Shown here one piece after another: positions 7,879 through 16,446 of a DNA stretch of 44,270 nt. The stretch spans positions 1 through 44,270 of the forward strand of contig NZ_JACVEL010000016.1 in assembly GCF_014518315.1 (NCBI RefSeq), read 5' to 3'. The notes under the pieces were generated by a model, which saw nothing but the letters and a program-made list of their open reading frames with translations, was not told where the DNA came from and did not search any database. Both the position numbers and the translations under genes were made by a program. Every line of letters starts with the position of its first letter. Positions within the stretch are counted from its first letter, which is position 1. The DNA comes from Taishania pollutisoli (GTDB lineage Bacteria; Bacteroidota; Bacteroidia; Flavobacteriales_D; Crocinitomicaceae).

Positions 7879-9797
7879 TGAAAAAAAGTACGTTACTGCT
7901 CATTATTGCTTTTTTAGGAACAACTTATTTTGCATCGGCTCAAAAATACACGGAGTTGCAACTGCGGGCTTTGTTTGACAGTATTTCAGTGACACATAAA
8001 GGTTACGATAACAAGTTGCAACTGAATGTAACGCAGCTTTCTCTTGCGGAATTGGTTAGCTCCGTTGCACTTGAAAACAACCTGAATGTGAGTGTTGATC
8101 CGTCGTTAAACCAGGGAATTTCATACAACTTTTTTGACGCGAAGGTAAAGGACATGTTTATCTTTTTGTACCTCAATTTTGAGTTGGAGTATGAATTTGT
8201 AGGAACCATCCTGTCGGTCAAAAAAAGGGTGAAAAGAGAAGCCCTTGTCGAAATCAAACCCAAAGAACTGGACATTACCTACAATTCAGCCAACCAATTT
8301 TTATCAATGGATCTGAAAAATGATTCGTTGTGGAGAGTAGCGGAAAAAATCACACGTTTGTCGGGAAGAAATTTTGTAATCGATCCGCAGATTCGAAACA
8401 AACAGGTCAACGCGTTTTTCCAGAACCGTCCGTTTGATGAAGTAATGGATATGTTTGTAAAATCAAACACAATGGGCTTCACCAAAGACACCGCAGGATA
8501 TTACCAGTTGTTTCCGGTATCCGAAAATCCTGCGGAAACAGTGGCGGCGACAAAAGGTGGGAAAACGGGAACAACCAACAGAAATGCGGTCAACGCGGAT
8601 TCGGATAATTTTACATTGACAAAAACTCCGGAAGGAAACCTGAATGTAAAAGCAATCGGAACGCCATTGAGTGAGATCGTAGGGATGGCAGCACAGGCAT
8701 CCGGAGTGCATTACGTACAGTATTCTAAATTAGACGGAATTGCGACCCTCGAAGTCAACAATATCAGTTTCCAGGATCTGATGAACCGCTTGTTCAATGC
8801 CACAAACTACAGTGCGCGAAAAGACGGGGACATTTACGTGATCGGAGACAGTAAATTTGAAGGAATCCGGAAAACCGAATTAATTCGCCTGGAAAACCGG
8901 ACGATTGAATCCGTTAAAGCCGCCATTCCGAAAGAAATGACCAGTGGATTGGATGTCATCGAATTTGTTGAACTGAACGCACTTATTGTGACGGGAAGTG
9001 AACGGCAGATTGGTGAGCTGAAGTCATTTGTTTCCAGTATTGATGTGGTTGTACCGATGGTTCAGATTGATGTCATGTTGCTGTTTTCAGGGAAGAATTA
9101 CGACTTAAATAGCGGATTTGAAGCGGGATTGAGCAGCGAACCCAAGAAAACGGAGGGAACGATTTTCCCTGGACTGGACATGACGCTCGGATTCAATACC
9201 ATCAACAATATCCTGAGTGCCATTAACGGGTTTGGTGTCGTTAATTTAGGACAGGTGACAGAGAACTTTTACATGTCACTGAGTTTGCTGGAGAGCAATA
9301 GCATTATTGAAATTGAAAGTACACCTAAAATTTCGACACTCAACGGACACACCGCAAAATTGTCCATTGGTGAAACAACGTATTACCAGGAGCAACAGCT
9401 GAGCTTTCAGCCGATTAACCAGAATGCAGGATTTCAGCAAAGTTCGCGGGTATGGAAAAACCTGGATGCCAACCTGAGTGTGACCATCAAACCATTTGTC
9501 AGCGCAGATGAATATGTGACACTGACAATCACCGTAAAACAGGAAGATTTCGGAGGACGTGTAGACCCGACAGCTCCACCGAACCTGACCAACCAGAATT
9601 TTGAGTCGGTGATCCGTGTGAAAAACGGAGAAGTTATTTTGCTAGGTGGATTGGAAAAAAAATCGGTGAATGATACCGGAAAAGGAACGCCGGTGTTGTC
9701 ACGTATCCCGATTTTAAAGTGGTTCTTCAGTTCCCGGAAAAAAGTGCGTGATAAATCGAAGTTACACATCATTGTAAGACCAGTGGTAACCTATTGA
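7878..9797 (+). CDS. gspD: Secretin, GspD/PilQ family outer-membrane channel
   Basis: This 639-residue protein has a clear signal peptide (1-21, ending FASAQ). Periplasmic N domains follow: one at ~45-115 resembling STN/N0, then ~140-200 and ~245-330 of secretin short-domain type, separated by a G/T/N-rich linker near 225-245. The secretin core covers ~390-639, with VQIDVMLLFSGKNYDLNSGF, an amphipathic gate region, and the family end VILLGGLEKKS ... GTPVLSRIPILKWFFSSRK. This forms the multimeric outer-membrane gate. The ATG overlaps the gspE stop by one base. No pilotin-binding S-domain is obvious; the C-terminus stops soon after the secretin core, so insertion may need a different helper, possibly the lipoprotein at 11469. 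Confidence 0.95.
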   Translation: MKKSTLLLIIAFLGTTYFASAQKYTELQLRALFDSISVTHKGYDNKLQLNVTQLSLAELVSSVALENNLNVSVDPSLNQGISYNFFDAKVKDMFIFLYLNFELEYEFVGTILSVKKRVKREALVEIKPKELDITYNSANQFLSMDLKNDSLWRVAEKITRLSGRNFVIDPQIRNKQVNAFFQNRPFDEVMDMFVKSNTMGFTKDTAGYYQLFPVSENPAETVAATKGGKTGTTNRNAVNADSDNFTLTKTPEGNLNVKAIGTPLSEIVGMAAQASGVHYVQYSKLDGIATLEVNNISFQDLMNRLFNATNYSARKDGDIYVIGDSKFEGIRKTELIRLENRTIESVKAAIPKEMTSGLDVIEFVELNALIVTGSERQIGELKSFVSSIDVVVPMVQIDVMLLFSGKNYDLNSGFEAGLSSEPKKTEGTIFPGLDMTLGFNTINNILSAINGFGVVNLGQVTENFYMSLSLLESNSIIEIESTPKISTLNGHTAKLSIGETTYYQEQQLSFQPINQNAGFQQSSRVWKNLDANLSVTIKPFVSADEYVTLTITVKQEDFGGRVDPTAPPNLTNQNFESVIRVKNGEVILLGGLEKKSVNDTGKGTPVLSRIPILKWFFSSRKKVRDKSKLHIIVRPVVTY

Positions 9798-10948
9798 TGA
9801 AAAAACTGAAAGACATATGGGATCCGAAAAAACTGGTCATCGTATTTTTCCAGAATACAGGTGATGGTTTTGAGCTGTATGCGATTTCCGTTCATGCGAA
9901 AAAGGGAATTGTTGCGGCGGATGCGTTTGATTCCCTGGATGCCGTCAGTACACGGTTCGGTAAATATGCCGCCTATTGGTTACACATCGACGGGATGGGA
10001 GTACTGACGCGAAAAACAGACATTTATTCCGATTATAAAAAAGAGCTGATCCTGAACGTAGATGCAGATGATTTTTTCTTTACGGCCGTGAATTCAGATG
10101 TGAACCGGATCGTCTCATTTGTACGAAAATCCGTAGCAGAGCACTTGTTGGAACAATTTGCTGCGGCGAAGTTGTTTTTACTGGGTGTTTCCTGTGGTTT
10201 TGCACCTGTTGGCGTGTTACTGGAAAACGAGGAAACTGTTTCTTTCGATTACACACTTGCAAAACAGAATGATCAGTTTACTGCTCTGGAACGGATTGAG
10301 ATTCCGGGACTAAACCAGTTTTACGATGGTGCTTACCTGACCAAAAAAGAATTCCTTGCGACAGCGATCGGAACTGCGGTGATGACAAAAAGAGCTGATT
10401 TTGAAACGTTCAGAGAAGAAGCCGTCACAGCTGAATTCCGTGAATATTCAAAATTCCGGATTATCGGGGTAACAAGTATTGCTGTCATCTTTTGCGTTGT
10501 TGTGTCCAACTATTTTTACATCAATTACCTGAACAACCGGATTGCTGATAAAGAGACGGAAATTGCCCTGAACAATTCGAATTTGTCGATGCTGGATAAG
10601 TTGACGCAGGAAGAGATCAGAAAACGGCAACTGGCAACCAATTCGAATAACAATACACCGTTTTTTACCTCGTATTACCTGGATGAGATCGGGAAGAGTG
10701 TTCCGGAAAAGATTCGCCTGCTGGAAATGTATGTGTTTCCGTTGACGCAAAAACTGAAAGAAAAACGAAAAGTAGAGATTGACAAGCACCGGATTGAAGT
10801 GAAAGGGTGGACGTATGACAACATTATCCTGGACGATTGGATTGAACGCCTGGACCGGCAGGACTGGATAAAAAGTATTGAATTGGTGAATTATCACCAG
10901 GGAGATGGTGAGGCTGAATTTAAAATTATTATTTTCCTTTCGGAATGA
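9797..10948 (+). CDS. GspL-like assembly platform protein (PilM-PilN type fusion)
   Basis: This 383-residue protein has a cytoplasmic region (1-~220) with the size and alternating beta/alpha pattern of the actin-like domain of GspL/PilM. It is weakly conserved and I see no clear nucleotide-binding motifs. A single membrane helix at ~221-245 is followed by a coiled-coil stretch (~246-285) and a periplasmic ferredoxin-like domain (~290-383) ending EFKIIIFLSE, as in PilN/GspL. This one-protein arrangement is that of GspL; in type IV pili the halves are usually separate PilM and PilN. The start is the ATG overlapping the gspD stop (TTGATG); the TTG one codon before is less likely. Order (secretin, L, M, C) supports the call. 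Confidence 0.72.
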   Translation: MKKLKDIWDPKKLVIVFFQNTGDGFELYAISVHAKKGIVAADAFDSLDAVSTRFGKYAAYWLHIDGMGVLTRKTDIYSDYKKELILNVDADDFFFTAVNSDVNRIVSFVRKSVAEHLLEQFAAAKLFLLGVSCGFAPVGVLLENEETVSFDYTLAKQNDQFTALERIEIPGLNQFYDGAYLTKKEFLATAIGTAVMTKRADFETFREEAVTAEFREYSKFRIIGVTSIAVIFCVVVSNYFYINYLNNRIADKETEIALNNSNLSMLDKLTQEEIRKRQLATNSNNNTPFFTSYYLDEIGKSVPEKIRLLEMYVFPLTQKLKEKRKVEIDKHRIEVKGWTYDNIILDDWIERLDRQDWIKSIELVNYHQGDGEAEFKIIIFLSE

Positions 10949-11472
10949 CGTTTTTTGATAAATATAGCTACAAACAAAAAAATTACGCGTTACTGGTTCT
11001 CATCGTATTGCTTGCTGCTGCTGTTTACAAACGTTCCATTTCGGTGACGATTGAAACAAAAGGGTACGAACGTGAACTGGATGCTAAAATAGAGACGGCA
11101 GGGAAAGCTCTGGAAGACATTGCAATGAAAAAAACAGAGATCGCCCTGTTAAACCGCATGATCGGAAAGGAAAACCTGTCGGTGGAGAAAGTTCAGCAGG
11201 GATTTTTGAACTTCTTTGCGCAACATGCCCGGCAAATCAACGTCTATAAAATAGACGAAGTATTGAAATACCAGCATCCCGATTTTACGATCAACACACA
11301 CCAGATCGTTTTGAAAGGAGGCTATTTGCATACGTTAGATTTCATTTACCGGATGGAAAAAGAATTTGACCTTGCCCGATTGGTAAATGTATCGTTTGAA
11401 TACAAAAAAGTAAGCTCGGAAGATGTGGAAACACTGTATACGACATTAATTTTACAAAATTACATGAAATGA
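10945..11472 (+). CDS. GspM/PilO-like inner-membrane protein
   Basis: This 175-residue protein has a short cytoplasmic N-terminus, one membrane helix at about 13-30, a helical coiled-coil region (~40-90) and a small alpha/beta domain (~95-175) with HQIVLKGGYLHTLDFIYRME. This last part matches the PilO/GspM fold pattern of a strand followed by a helix. It starts with an ATGA overlap on the preceding GspL-like gene, the typical link for proteins that dimerise through their ferredoxin-like domains. The family is short and diverse, so the assignment rests on topology plus gene order. Confidence 0.72.
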   Translation: MTFFDKYSYKQKNYALLVLIVLLAAAVYKRSISVTIETKGYERELDAKIETAGKALEDIAMKKTEIALLNRMIGKENLSVEKVQQGFLNFFAQHARQINVYKIDEVLKYQHPDFTINTHQIVLKGGYLHTLDFIYRMEKEFDLARLVNVSFEYKKVSSEDVETLYTTLILQNYMK

Positions 11473-12452
11473 AAAACCGGATCTTTTTTTTAATTATTGC
11501 AGCAGTACTTGTTGCGACAGGATGTAAGGAAATCATTGCAAAAAATATTACTTCAGAGTTGCCCGTTTTGATTGTTCCTTCGGTGAATGATACGATACAG
11601 TTCAACCCCGTCCAGTTTAAATGGGAACCAATGGACGGAGCAACAAAGTACAGATTGCAGGTGGTGACTCCCGGATTTTCCAACATTGCTTACTTTACAC
11701 TGGATACTGTTGTTACCGGAACAGAATTCTATGCAGCCCTGGATTCAGCTCAATATCAGCTAAAACTTACGGCACTCAATGCCGGTTATGAATCACAGGT
11801 GCTCGGACCGATTACATTTTGGGTGGGGGTACAGCCGTCCTCCGGAACGGGAACCTCCGTTTCATTGACTTCTCCGCTTGCCGGAGCTTACAAACAGGAA
11901 AACTTTACCGGTCCGTTTGAATGGAGCACCGTTGCATCGGCCACCTCGTATGAATTCAGCTTGCGGCAGGGAAATGTGTTTGCTACGGGTAACCCGATTC
12001 ACTTTCAAAACAATATTTCGACATCAATCATCAACCTTCCGTCCTCTCTGGCATTGGGAGAAGGCGAATACAGCTGGGGAGTAAAAGCATACCTTTCCAA
12101 CGGAACGGAGACAGGATATTCCACGCGTACATTTGCTGTTGATGTGACCAATCCGAACACGCCTGCAGGTACTTTTACACCTTCCGGTACGTTTGAAACA
12201 GGAACGGTTACGTTTTCGTGGAACAACGGCATTGATCCGGGAGTAATCAAAGCACCGGTTACTTCCGTGCTTCAAATTGCGTCAGATTCCGGGTTTTCTA
12301 CCATTTGGGAGGAAGAATCCGTGCAGGGAAACACTGCTGCGATTGATATGTCTTCGGCACCGGTAGGCGTTTATTACTGGCGGGTGTACAACACAGACGC
12401 AGCCGGAAACTCCTCCACGTATTCAACAACCAACCAGTTTACATTGAATTAA
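11469..12452 (+). CDS. Lipoprotein with three Fn3-like domains, part of the secretion operon
   Basis: This 327-residue protein has a lipoprotein signal with VATGC, giving the lipidated Cys at residue 19. Three beta-sandwich domains follow at about 30-120, 130-225 and 230-327, each with the Fn3-like pattern of FKWEPMDGATKYRLQV or FEWSTVASATSYEFSL and a late YYWRV-type strand. It overlaps the GspM-like gene by an ATGA and is followed six bases later by the GspC-like gene, so it is embedded in the machine operon. No classical T2SS subunit has this architecture. Possible roles are outer-membrane anchor or helper for the secretin, or a capture factor for exported proteins; these are inferences. 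Confidence 0.75.
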   Translation: MKNRIFFLIIAAVLVATGCKEIIAKNITSELPVLIVPSVNDTIQFNPVQFKWEPMDGATKYRLQVVTPGFSNIAYFTLDTVVTGTEFYAALDSAQYQLKLTALNAGYESQVLGPITFWVGVQPSSGTGTSVSLTSPLAGAYKQENFTGPFEWSTVASATSYEFSLRQGNVFATGNPIHFQNNISTSIINLPSSLALGEGEYSWGVKAYLSNGTETGYSTRTFAVDVTNPNTPAGTFTPSGTFETGTVTFSWNNGIDPGVIKAPVTSVLQIASDSGFSTIWEEESVQGNTAAIDMSSAPVGVYYWRVYNTDAAGNSSTYSTTNQFTLN

Positions 12453-12458
12453 GGGGGG

Positions 12459-12938
12459 GTGAAAAATAAGGCACTGACATATATCCTGCTCATTGTTGTT
12501 GCAGCTATCTGGTACCAGGTTTTTCTGCGGATCAAATCCAATGTATCCGCAGAAGAAGGTAGTCCCGCGGATTTGTCCCGTCAGACTGTAGAATTTCAGT
12601 TAATCCGGAAAGATACCTTTTTACTCAGCCTGAATTACCGGGATCCGTTTACAGGGAAAGCCCAGGCAGCTGCCAAAGACGAACTATCCTTACCCGAGCA
12701 GGCGCTGCCTCCGATGCCGATAATGAAACCTCAGTTTGTCTGGCCCAAAGTAACGTACTACGGATGGGTGAAAAAGACCGATTCCAAAAATCCGTTGTGC
12801 ATTGTCAACATTGATGGAATTCTCCTGTATTTGCGCAGGGGAGAAGAGGTCTTTGACGGCATTCGCGTCGTAACAGTTGACCGGGATTTTGTGGAACTCC
12901 GAAAAGGAAAAAATCAACAGCTGTTTTACCGAAAATAA
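12459..12938 (+). CDS. GspC/PilP-like inner-membrane/periplasmic connector
   Basis: This 159-residue protein has an N-terminal membrane helix (about 5-21), a Pro-rich linker with NYRDPF (~62-67), and a C-terminal homology-region-type domain (~100-159). The domain shows the typical order of a strand with YYGWV, an IVNIDGILLYL strand, a turn with RRGEEV, and a closing VDRDFVELRKG. In T2SS this domain docks onto the secretin N0 domain and links inner and outer membranes; PilP has the same fold. The start is GTG at the end of a seven-G run (12453-12459), six bases after the lipoprotein stop; no ATG gives a better N-terminus. It is the last gene of the run. Confidence 0.78.
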   Translation: MKNKALTYILLIVVAAIWYQVFLRIKSNVSAEEGSPADLSRQTVEFQLIRKDTFLLSLNYRDPFTGKAQAAAKDELSLPEQALPPMPIMKPQFVWPKVTYYGWVKKTDSKNPLCIVNIDGILLYLRRGEEVFDGIRVVTVDRDFVELRKGKNQQLFYRK

Positions 12939-12946
12939 GTTGGGGG

Positions 12947-13081
12947 AATTATCAATTATCAATGAATCAATTATGAATTGTCAATTAGTTGATCCGCGTA
13001 CTTGTGTTCACTACATTTGATAATTAAATACTTGATAACTGATACTTGAACATTCATCATTCAAAATCCATCATTCAAAAT
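12947..13081. repeat. Low-complexity AT repeats in the spacer after the secretion operon
   Basis: Bases 12947-12987 alternate AATTATCAATTATC and its approximate complement, so the stretch can fold partly on itself. A 13-base direct repeat CATCATTCAAAAT occurs at 13055-13067 and 13069-13081. The 222-base gap between the GspC-like gene and the next CDS holds no ORF of note. No U-tract terminator is evident. Confidence 0.6.
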
Positions 13082-13130
13082 TTAATAAATACTTGTTCTT
13101 GTGTTAATCGGGAAAGGAGGTTGATTTCTC

Positions 13131-13138
13131 TAACTTTG
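13131..13138 (+). promoter_or_regulatory. -7 box TAACTTTG before the first type B secreted protein
   Basis: TAACTTTG is a perfect match to TAnnTTTG and ends 22 bases before the ATG at 13161, giving a leader near 18 bases. The -33 region has no clear TTTG at normal spacing. Confidence 0.6.
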
Positions 13139-13160
13139 AAAAGTTATTGAAAATCAAAAA

Positions 13161-16100
13161 ATGATCGTTTTTTTGAAACACCAAACATACTGTCTGTCCC
13201 GGAAATTGGTTGTCTTATTTACTTTTTCCACTTTTTTTGCATCTGCCCAGGTGACCGTAGGTTTTCAGGGAGGAGAACCGGGTGACAGTTGGGGGTATAC
13301 ATCAACAGGATCAAGTGCATTGGCACTTTACGAAGCAACCATGACACCGAACAAAGTGACGGGGACTCAGTCGCTCGTTGTCGGAGGAAATACCGGGGGA
13401 GGGAACTGCTTTGATACGGGGTCGGGAAACGGGCCTGCAACTCCTCGCACATTTACATTTAATGCATTGGATGTCAGTTCCAGCAGTAATTACACACGCA
13501 CACTTACATTCAACTGGGGAAATCGCTTTCCTGCTTGTAGCGGTACAGGATGGGATTCAGGTGAAAACCTCGTTTTCAGAGCATATCACGATGGAGTCGC
13601 ACAAGCTCCGGTAACACTGGCAACAGGGAATAATAATGCACAGTTTAGCATCCATTCCAACCAATACACATGGAGCATTCCCGCTTGTGTAACTTCGTTT
13701 TATTTTGTTTTGAGTATCACTACCAATCGTGCGGATGAATTGTTATTTCTGGACGATGTTCGTGTGACAACCCCGGAGCTCAACGGACCACTTACTCAGC
13801 CGCAATTTACTGTTACAAATCCGACGGTTTGTGAAGGTGCTACTGAAACGTATGCTGTGGTTCAGGAAAACGGAGTAATGTATACCTGGTCGGGATTGCC
13901 TGCAGGAGCTTCATTTGTCTCCCCGAACGGCACGGCAAATTCGCATGCAATGACAATTGACTGGGGAACAGTTCCTCCCGGAAGTTATACGATAACAGTC
14001 ACACCATCTACTGCATGTGGAGGCCCTGAAACACCTGCGACAACTACGATTATCATTACTCCACCTCCTGTATATACGATTTCCGGTCCCACAGAAATGT
14101 GCGCAGGAGAAACCATAACATTGACATCCTCTTCGGCCAGTGGTAATATGTGGACTCCCGGAGGGCAGACTTCACAGGTTATTACAGTTACAAATCCGGG
14201 AACCTATTCTGTTGCGGTCAGTTTCGCTTCTTGTGGCGTACAGACTGTTTCACACACGATTGTGCTAAAGCCTGATCCGGTTATTACATCAGTCAATCAT
14301 ACAGATATAAGTTGTTTCGGTGAAAACGACGGTACGATTACAATTCTGTCCCCACAAACCGATTTGGAATTTTCGATGGATGGAATAGCGTACACTCCTC
14401 TGAATAACTTTACAGGATTAAGTGCCGGAACGTATCCGTTATGGGTGAGACAAACAGGTGGATGTACGATTGCATTACCGACTGTTCAGATCAGTGAGCC
14501 GGAAGAACTCATTGCACAGGCATCAAATACAGGGCCTTATTGTTCCGGAGAACAAATTGTATTGCATGGAACTTCATCCGGAACGAGTACGCCGGTTTAT
14601 AACTGGACAGGTCCTGCCGGATATACATCCACCGTTCAAAACCCGACAGATGCTACGTCTGCAGGAAATTATACACTTACGGTCACAGCAAATGGATGTA
14701 GTAGTGAAATGGCTTCTACAACGGTCACTATCCATGCGTTACCAATAGCTGTAGCGTCCGATACGGGGCCTTATTGCACCGGAGATATCATTCAGTTGAT
14801 GGGTACAACGGCCAATCCCGCAGGAGCGAATTATCAATGGACAGGTCCGAATGGCTTTACTTCTTCTGCTCAGAATCCTCAGGGAATACTTGCTGCCGGA
14901 GCGTATCAACTAATCGTTACTGAAAACGGATGTAACAGCGCACCCTCGGTAACGAATGTTGTTATTCATGAAATTCCGGTTGCACAGGCTGCTTACCTGA
15001 CACCTTTTTGTCCGGGAACACCTCTCCAGTTGGTAGGAAATGCAATCCCTGCTACAGGTGCGAGTTATCAGTGGGCTGGTCCGAACGGATATACTTCGAC
15101 TGCCCAAAGTCCAACCGATGCAACAGAAGTTGGAAATTATGTATTGCTTGTTTCCGTTAATGGTTGTGCAAGTACTCCGGCTACAGTGAATGTCTTGCCC
15201 GATGTACCTGTTCTCAATGTCTCGAATACAGGGCCGTATTGCGAAGGAGAAACGGTAATTTTAACAGCTACAACACCTTCTGCAGGGGCAATTACCTGGT
15301 CATGGGAAGGGCCGGCAGGATACACTTCTTCTGTTCAAAACCCTTCGGATGCAGTTGTTCCGGGAACATATACCTTAACAATCAATATAAATAATTGTGT
15401 CAGTACAGCTGCGACTGATGTTGTGATATACCCTAATCCTGTTGTAGTATTTACCGCTGCGACACCTTGTTTGAATGATGCAACTGTTTTTTCTTCGGAA
15501 GGTACGTATGTTGCAGCCCCGGGTATTATTTCTGAATGGCACTGGGATTTCGGTAACGGTATATCGGCATATACCGATAACCCGATATGTAGTTATCAGA
15601 ATTCCGGAACCTTTGATGTGACACTGAAAGTGACAACGACGGAAAATTGCACAGCATCTCATACACAATCAATCACAGTCGTAGATTCGCCCCGTGCTGA
15701 TTTTTATTTCGCTCCGGAAACACCAATGACCATCAACCCATTAGTGAATTTTACAAATACAAGTCAACATGCGGTCAGTTATTTGTGGGACTTTGGATAC
15801 ATGGGGTATACATCCGAAATGTATTCGCCTTCGTTTACGTATCCTGAAGGTGGAGGAGGTTATATTGTTACATTGATCGCTTATAACGAAGCAGGATGCG
15901 CAGATACGGTGAGAAAACCGATTGGTGTAAAAGAAGAAGTGATTTATTATATTCCGAACACATTTACTCCGGATGGAGATGAGTTTAACCAAAATTTCAC
16001 GCCGGTTTTTACCAGCGGAATTGATCCGACCAGTTATTTTTTAGCTGTCTACAACCGATGGGGAGAATTAATTTTTGAATCACATGACGTATTGACCGGA

Positions 16101-16223
16101 TGGGATGGAACCTATCGTGGAGAAGTTGTTCCTACCGGAATGTATACTTGGAACATTCGTGTAAAACACAAGCACAGCGACGCACACGAAAACATTGTAG
16201 GACACGTTTCGCTCTTGAGGTAA
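13161..16223 (+). CDS. Large secreted multidomain protein with T9SS type B (CHU_C) sorting domain
   Basis: This 1020-residue protein has a signal peptide (1-30, ending ASAQ). Residues ~31-212 form a domain that recurs nearly unchanged in the next gene (GFQGGEPGDSWGYTSTG start, ADELLFLDDVR end). An Ig/PKD-like unit covers ~220-300, a SprB-type repeat ~375-450 (ISCFGENDGTI, SAGTYPLWVRQTGGCT), and four Ig-like repeats ~450-795, each with GPYC ... GP.GYTS ... G.Y.L.V..NGC. Two PKD domains (WHWDFGNG and YLWDFGY) precede the C-terminal CHU_C domain (YYIPNTFTPDGDEFNQ, YNRWGELIFES, GWDGTYRGE, P.G.Y.W). This tail directs export by the type IX system and is typical of gliding adhesins and cell-surface proteins. 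The ligand or activity of the N-terminal domain is unknown. Confidence 0.9.
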   Translation: MIVFLKHQTYCLSRKLVVLFTFSTFFASAQVTVGFQGGEPGDSWGYTSTGSSALALYEATMTPNKVTGTQSLVVGGNTGGGNCFDTGSGNGPATPRTFTFNALDVSSSSNYTRTLTFNWGNRFPACSGTGWDSGENLVFRAYHDGVAQAPVTLATGNNNAQFSIHSNQYTWSIPACVTSFYFVLSITTNRADELLFLDDVRVTTPELNGPLTQPQFTVTNPTVCEGATETYAVVQENGVMYTWSGLPAGASFVSPNGTANSHAMTIDWGTVPPGSYTITVTPSTACGGPETPATTTIIITPPPVYTISGPTEMCAGETITLTSSSASGNMWTPGGQTSQVITVTNPGTYSVAVSFASCGVQTVSHTIVLKPDPVITSVNHTDISCFGENDGTITILSPQTDLEFSMDGIAYTPLNNFTGLSAGTYPLWVRQTGGCTIALPTVQISEPEELIAQASNTGPYCSGEQIVLHGTSSGTSTPVYNWTGPAGYTSTVQNPTDATSAGNYTLTVTANGCSSEMASTTVTIHALPIAVASDTGPYCTGDIIQLMGTTANPAGANYQWTGPNGFTSSAQNPQGILAAGAYQLIVTENGCNSAPSVTNVVIHEIPVAQAAYLTPFCPGTPLQLVGNAIPATGASYQWAGPNGYTSTAQSPTDATEVGNYVLLVSVNGCASTPATVNVLPDVPVLNVSNTGPYCEGETVILTATTPSAGAITWSWEGPAGYTSSVQNPSDAVVPGTYTLTININNCVSTAATDVVIYPNPVVVFTAATPCLNDATVFSSEGTYVAAPGIISEWHWDFGNGISAYTDNPICSYQNSGTFDVTLKVTTTENCTASHTQSITVVDSPRADFYFAPETPMTINPLVNFTNTSQHAVSYLWDFGYMGYTSEMYSPSFTYPEGGGGYIVTLIAYNEAGCADTVRKPIGVKEEVIYYIPNTFTPDGDEFNQNFTPVFTSGIDPTSYFLAVYNRWGELIFESHDVLTGWDGTYRGEVVPTGMYTWNIRVKHKHSDAHENIVGHVSLLR

Positions 16224-16266
16224 TCTACTTTTTTTAATAATTCACCCGCTTCCCATCAGATGCAAC

Positions 16267-16288
16267 TCAGATACCATCAATGATCTGA
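16267..16288 (+). terminator. Weak hairpin between the two type B protein genes
   Basis: TCAGAT at 16267-16272 pairs with ATCTGA at 16283-16288 around a 10-base loop, followed after a few bases by CGGTTTTTG. The stem is short, so this is only a possible terminator. The rest of the 223-base gap holds no gene; a near-match to a -7 box (TAGTTTTA, 16420-16427) may serve the next gene. Confidence 0.25.
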
Positions 16289-16446
16289 CATCGGTTTTTG
16301 CATCAGGTAAATTAAAAACTAAAACTTACTAAAACGTTTAAATTGATTGGTTGTGAGTGATTTGTGATTTTTTAATGCTCATTTAATCCGCGCTTAATTG
16401 GTTTGAATAAGGGATGATTTAGTTTTATCAAAAATTAGTACATCCA

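Noticed and set aside
2469..12938. Reading the locus as a twitching type IV pilus
   Set aside because: No PilT-type ATPase, GspL-like fusion instead of separate PilM and PilN, and a short GspG-type pilin. It is not excluded, since PilT could be elsewhere in the genome.
14458..14748. Plus-strand ORF in another frame within the first type B protein gene
   Set aside because: No start signal or recognisable protein; the main frame has continuous domain structure through this region.
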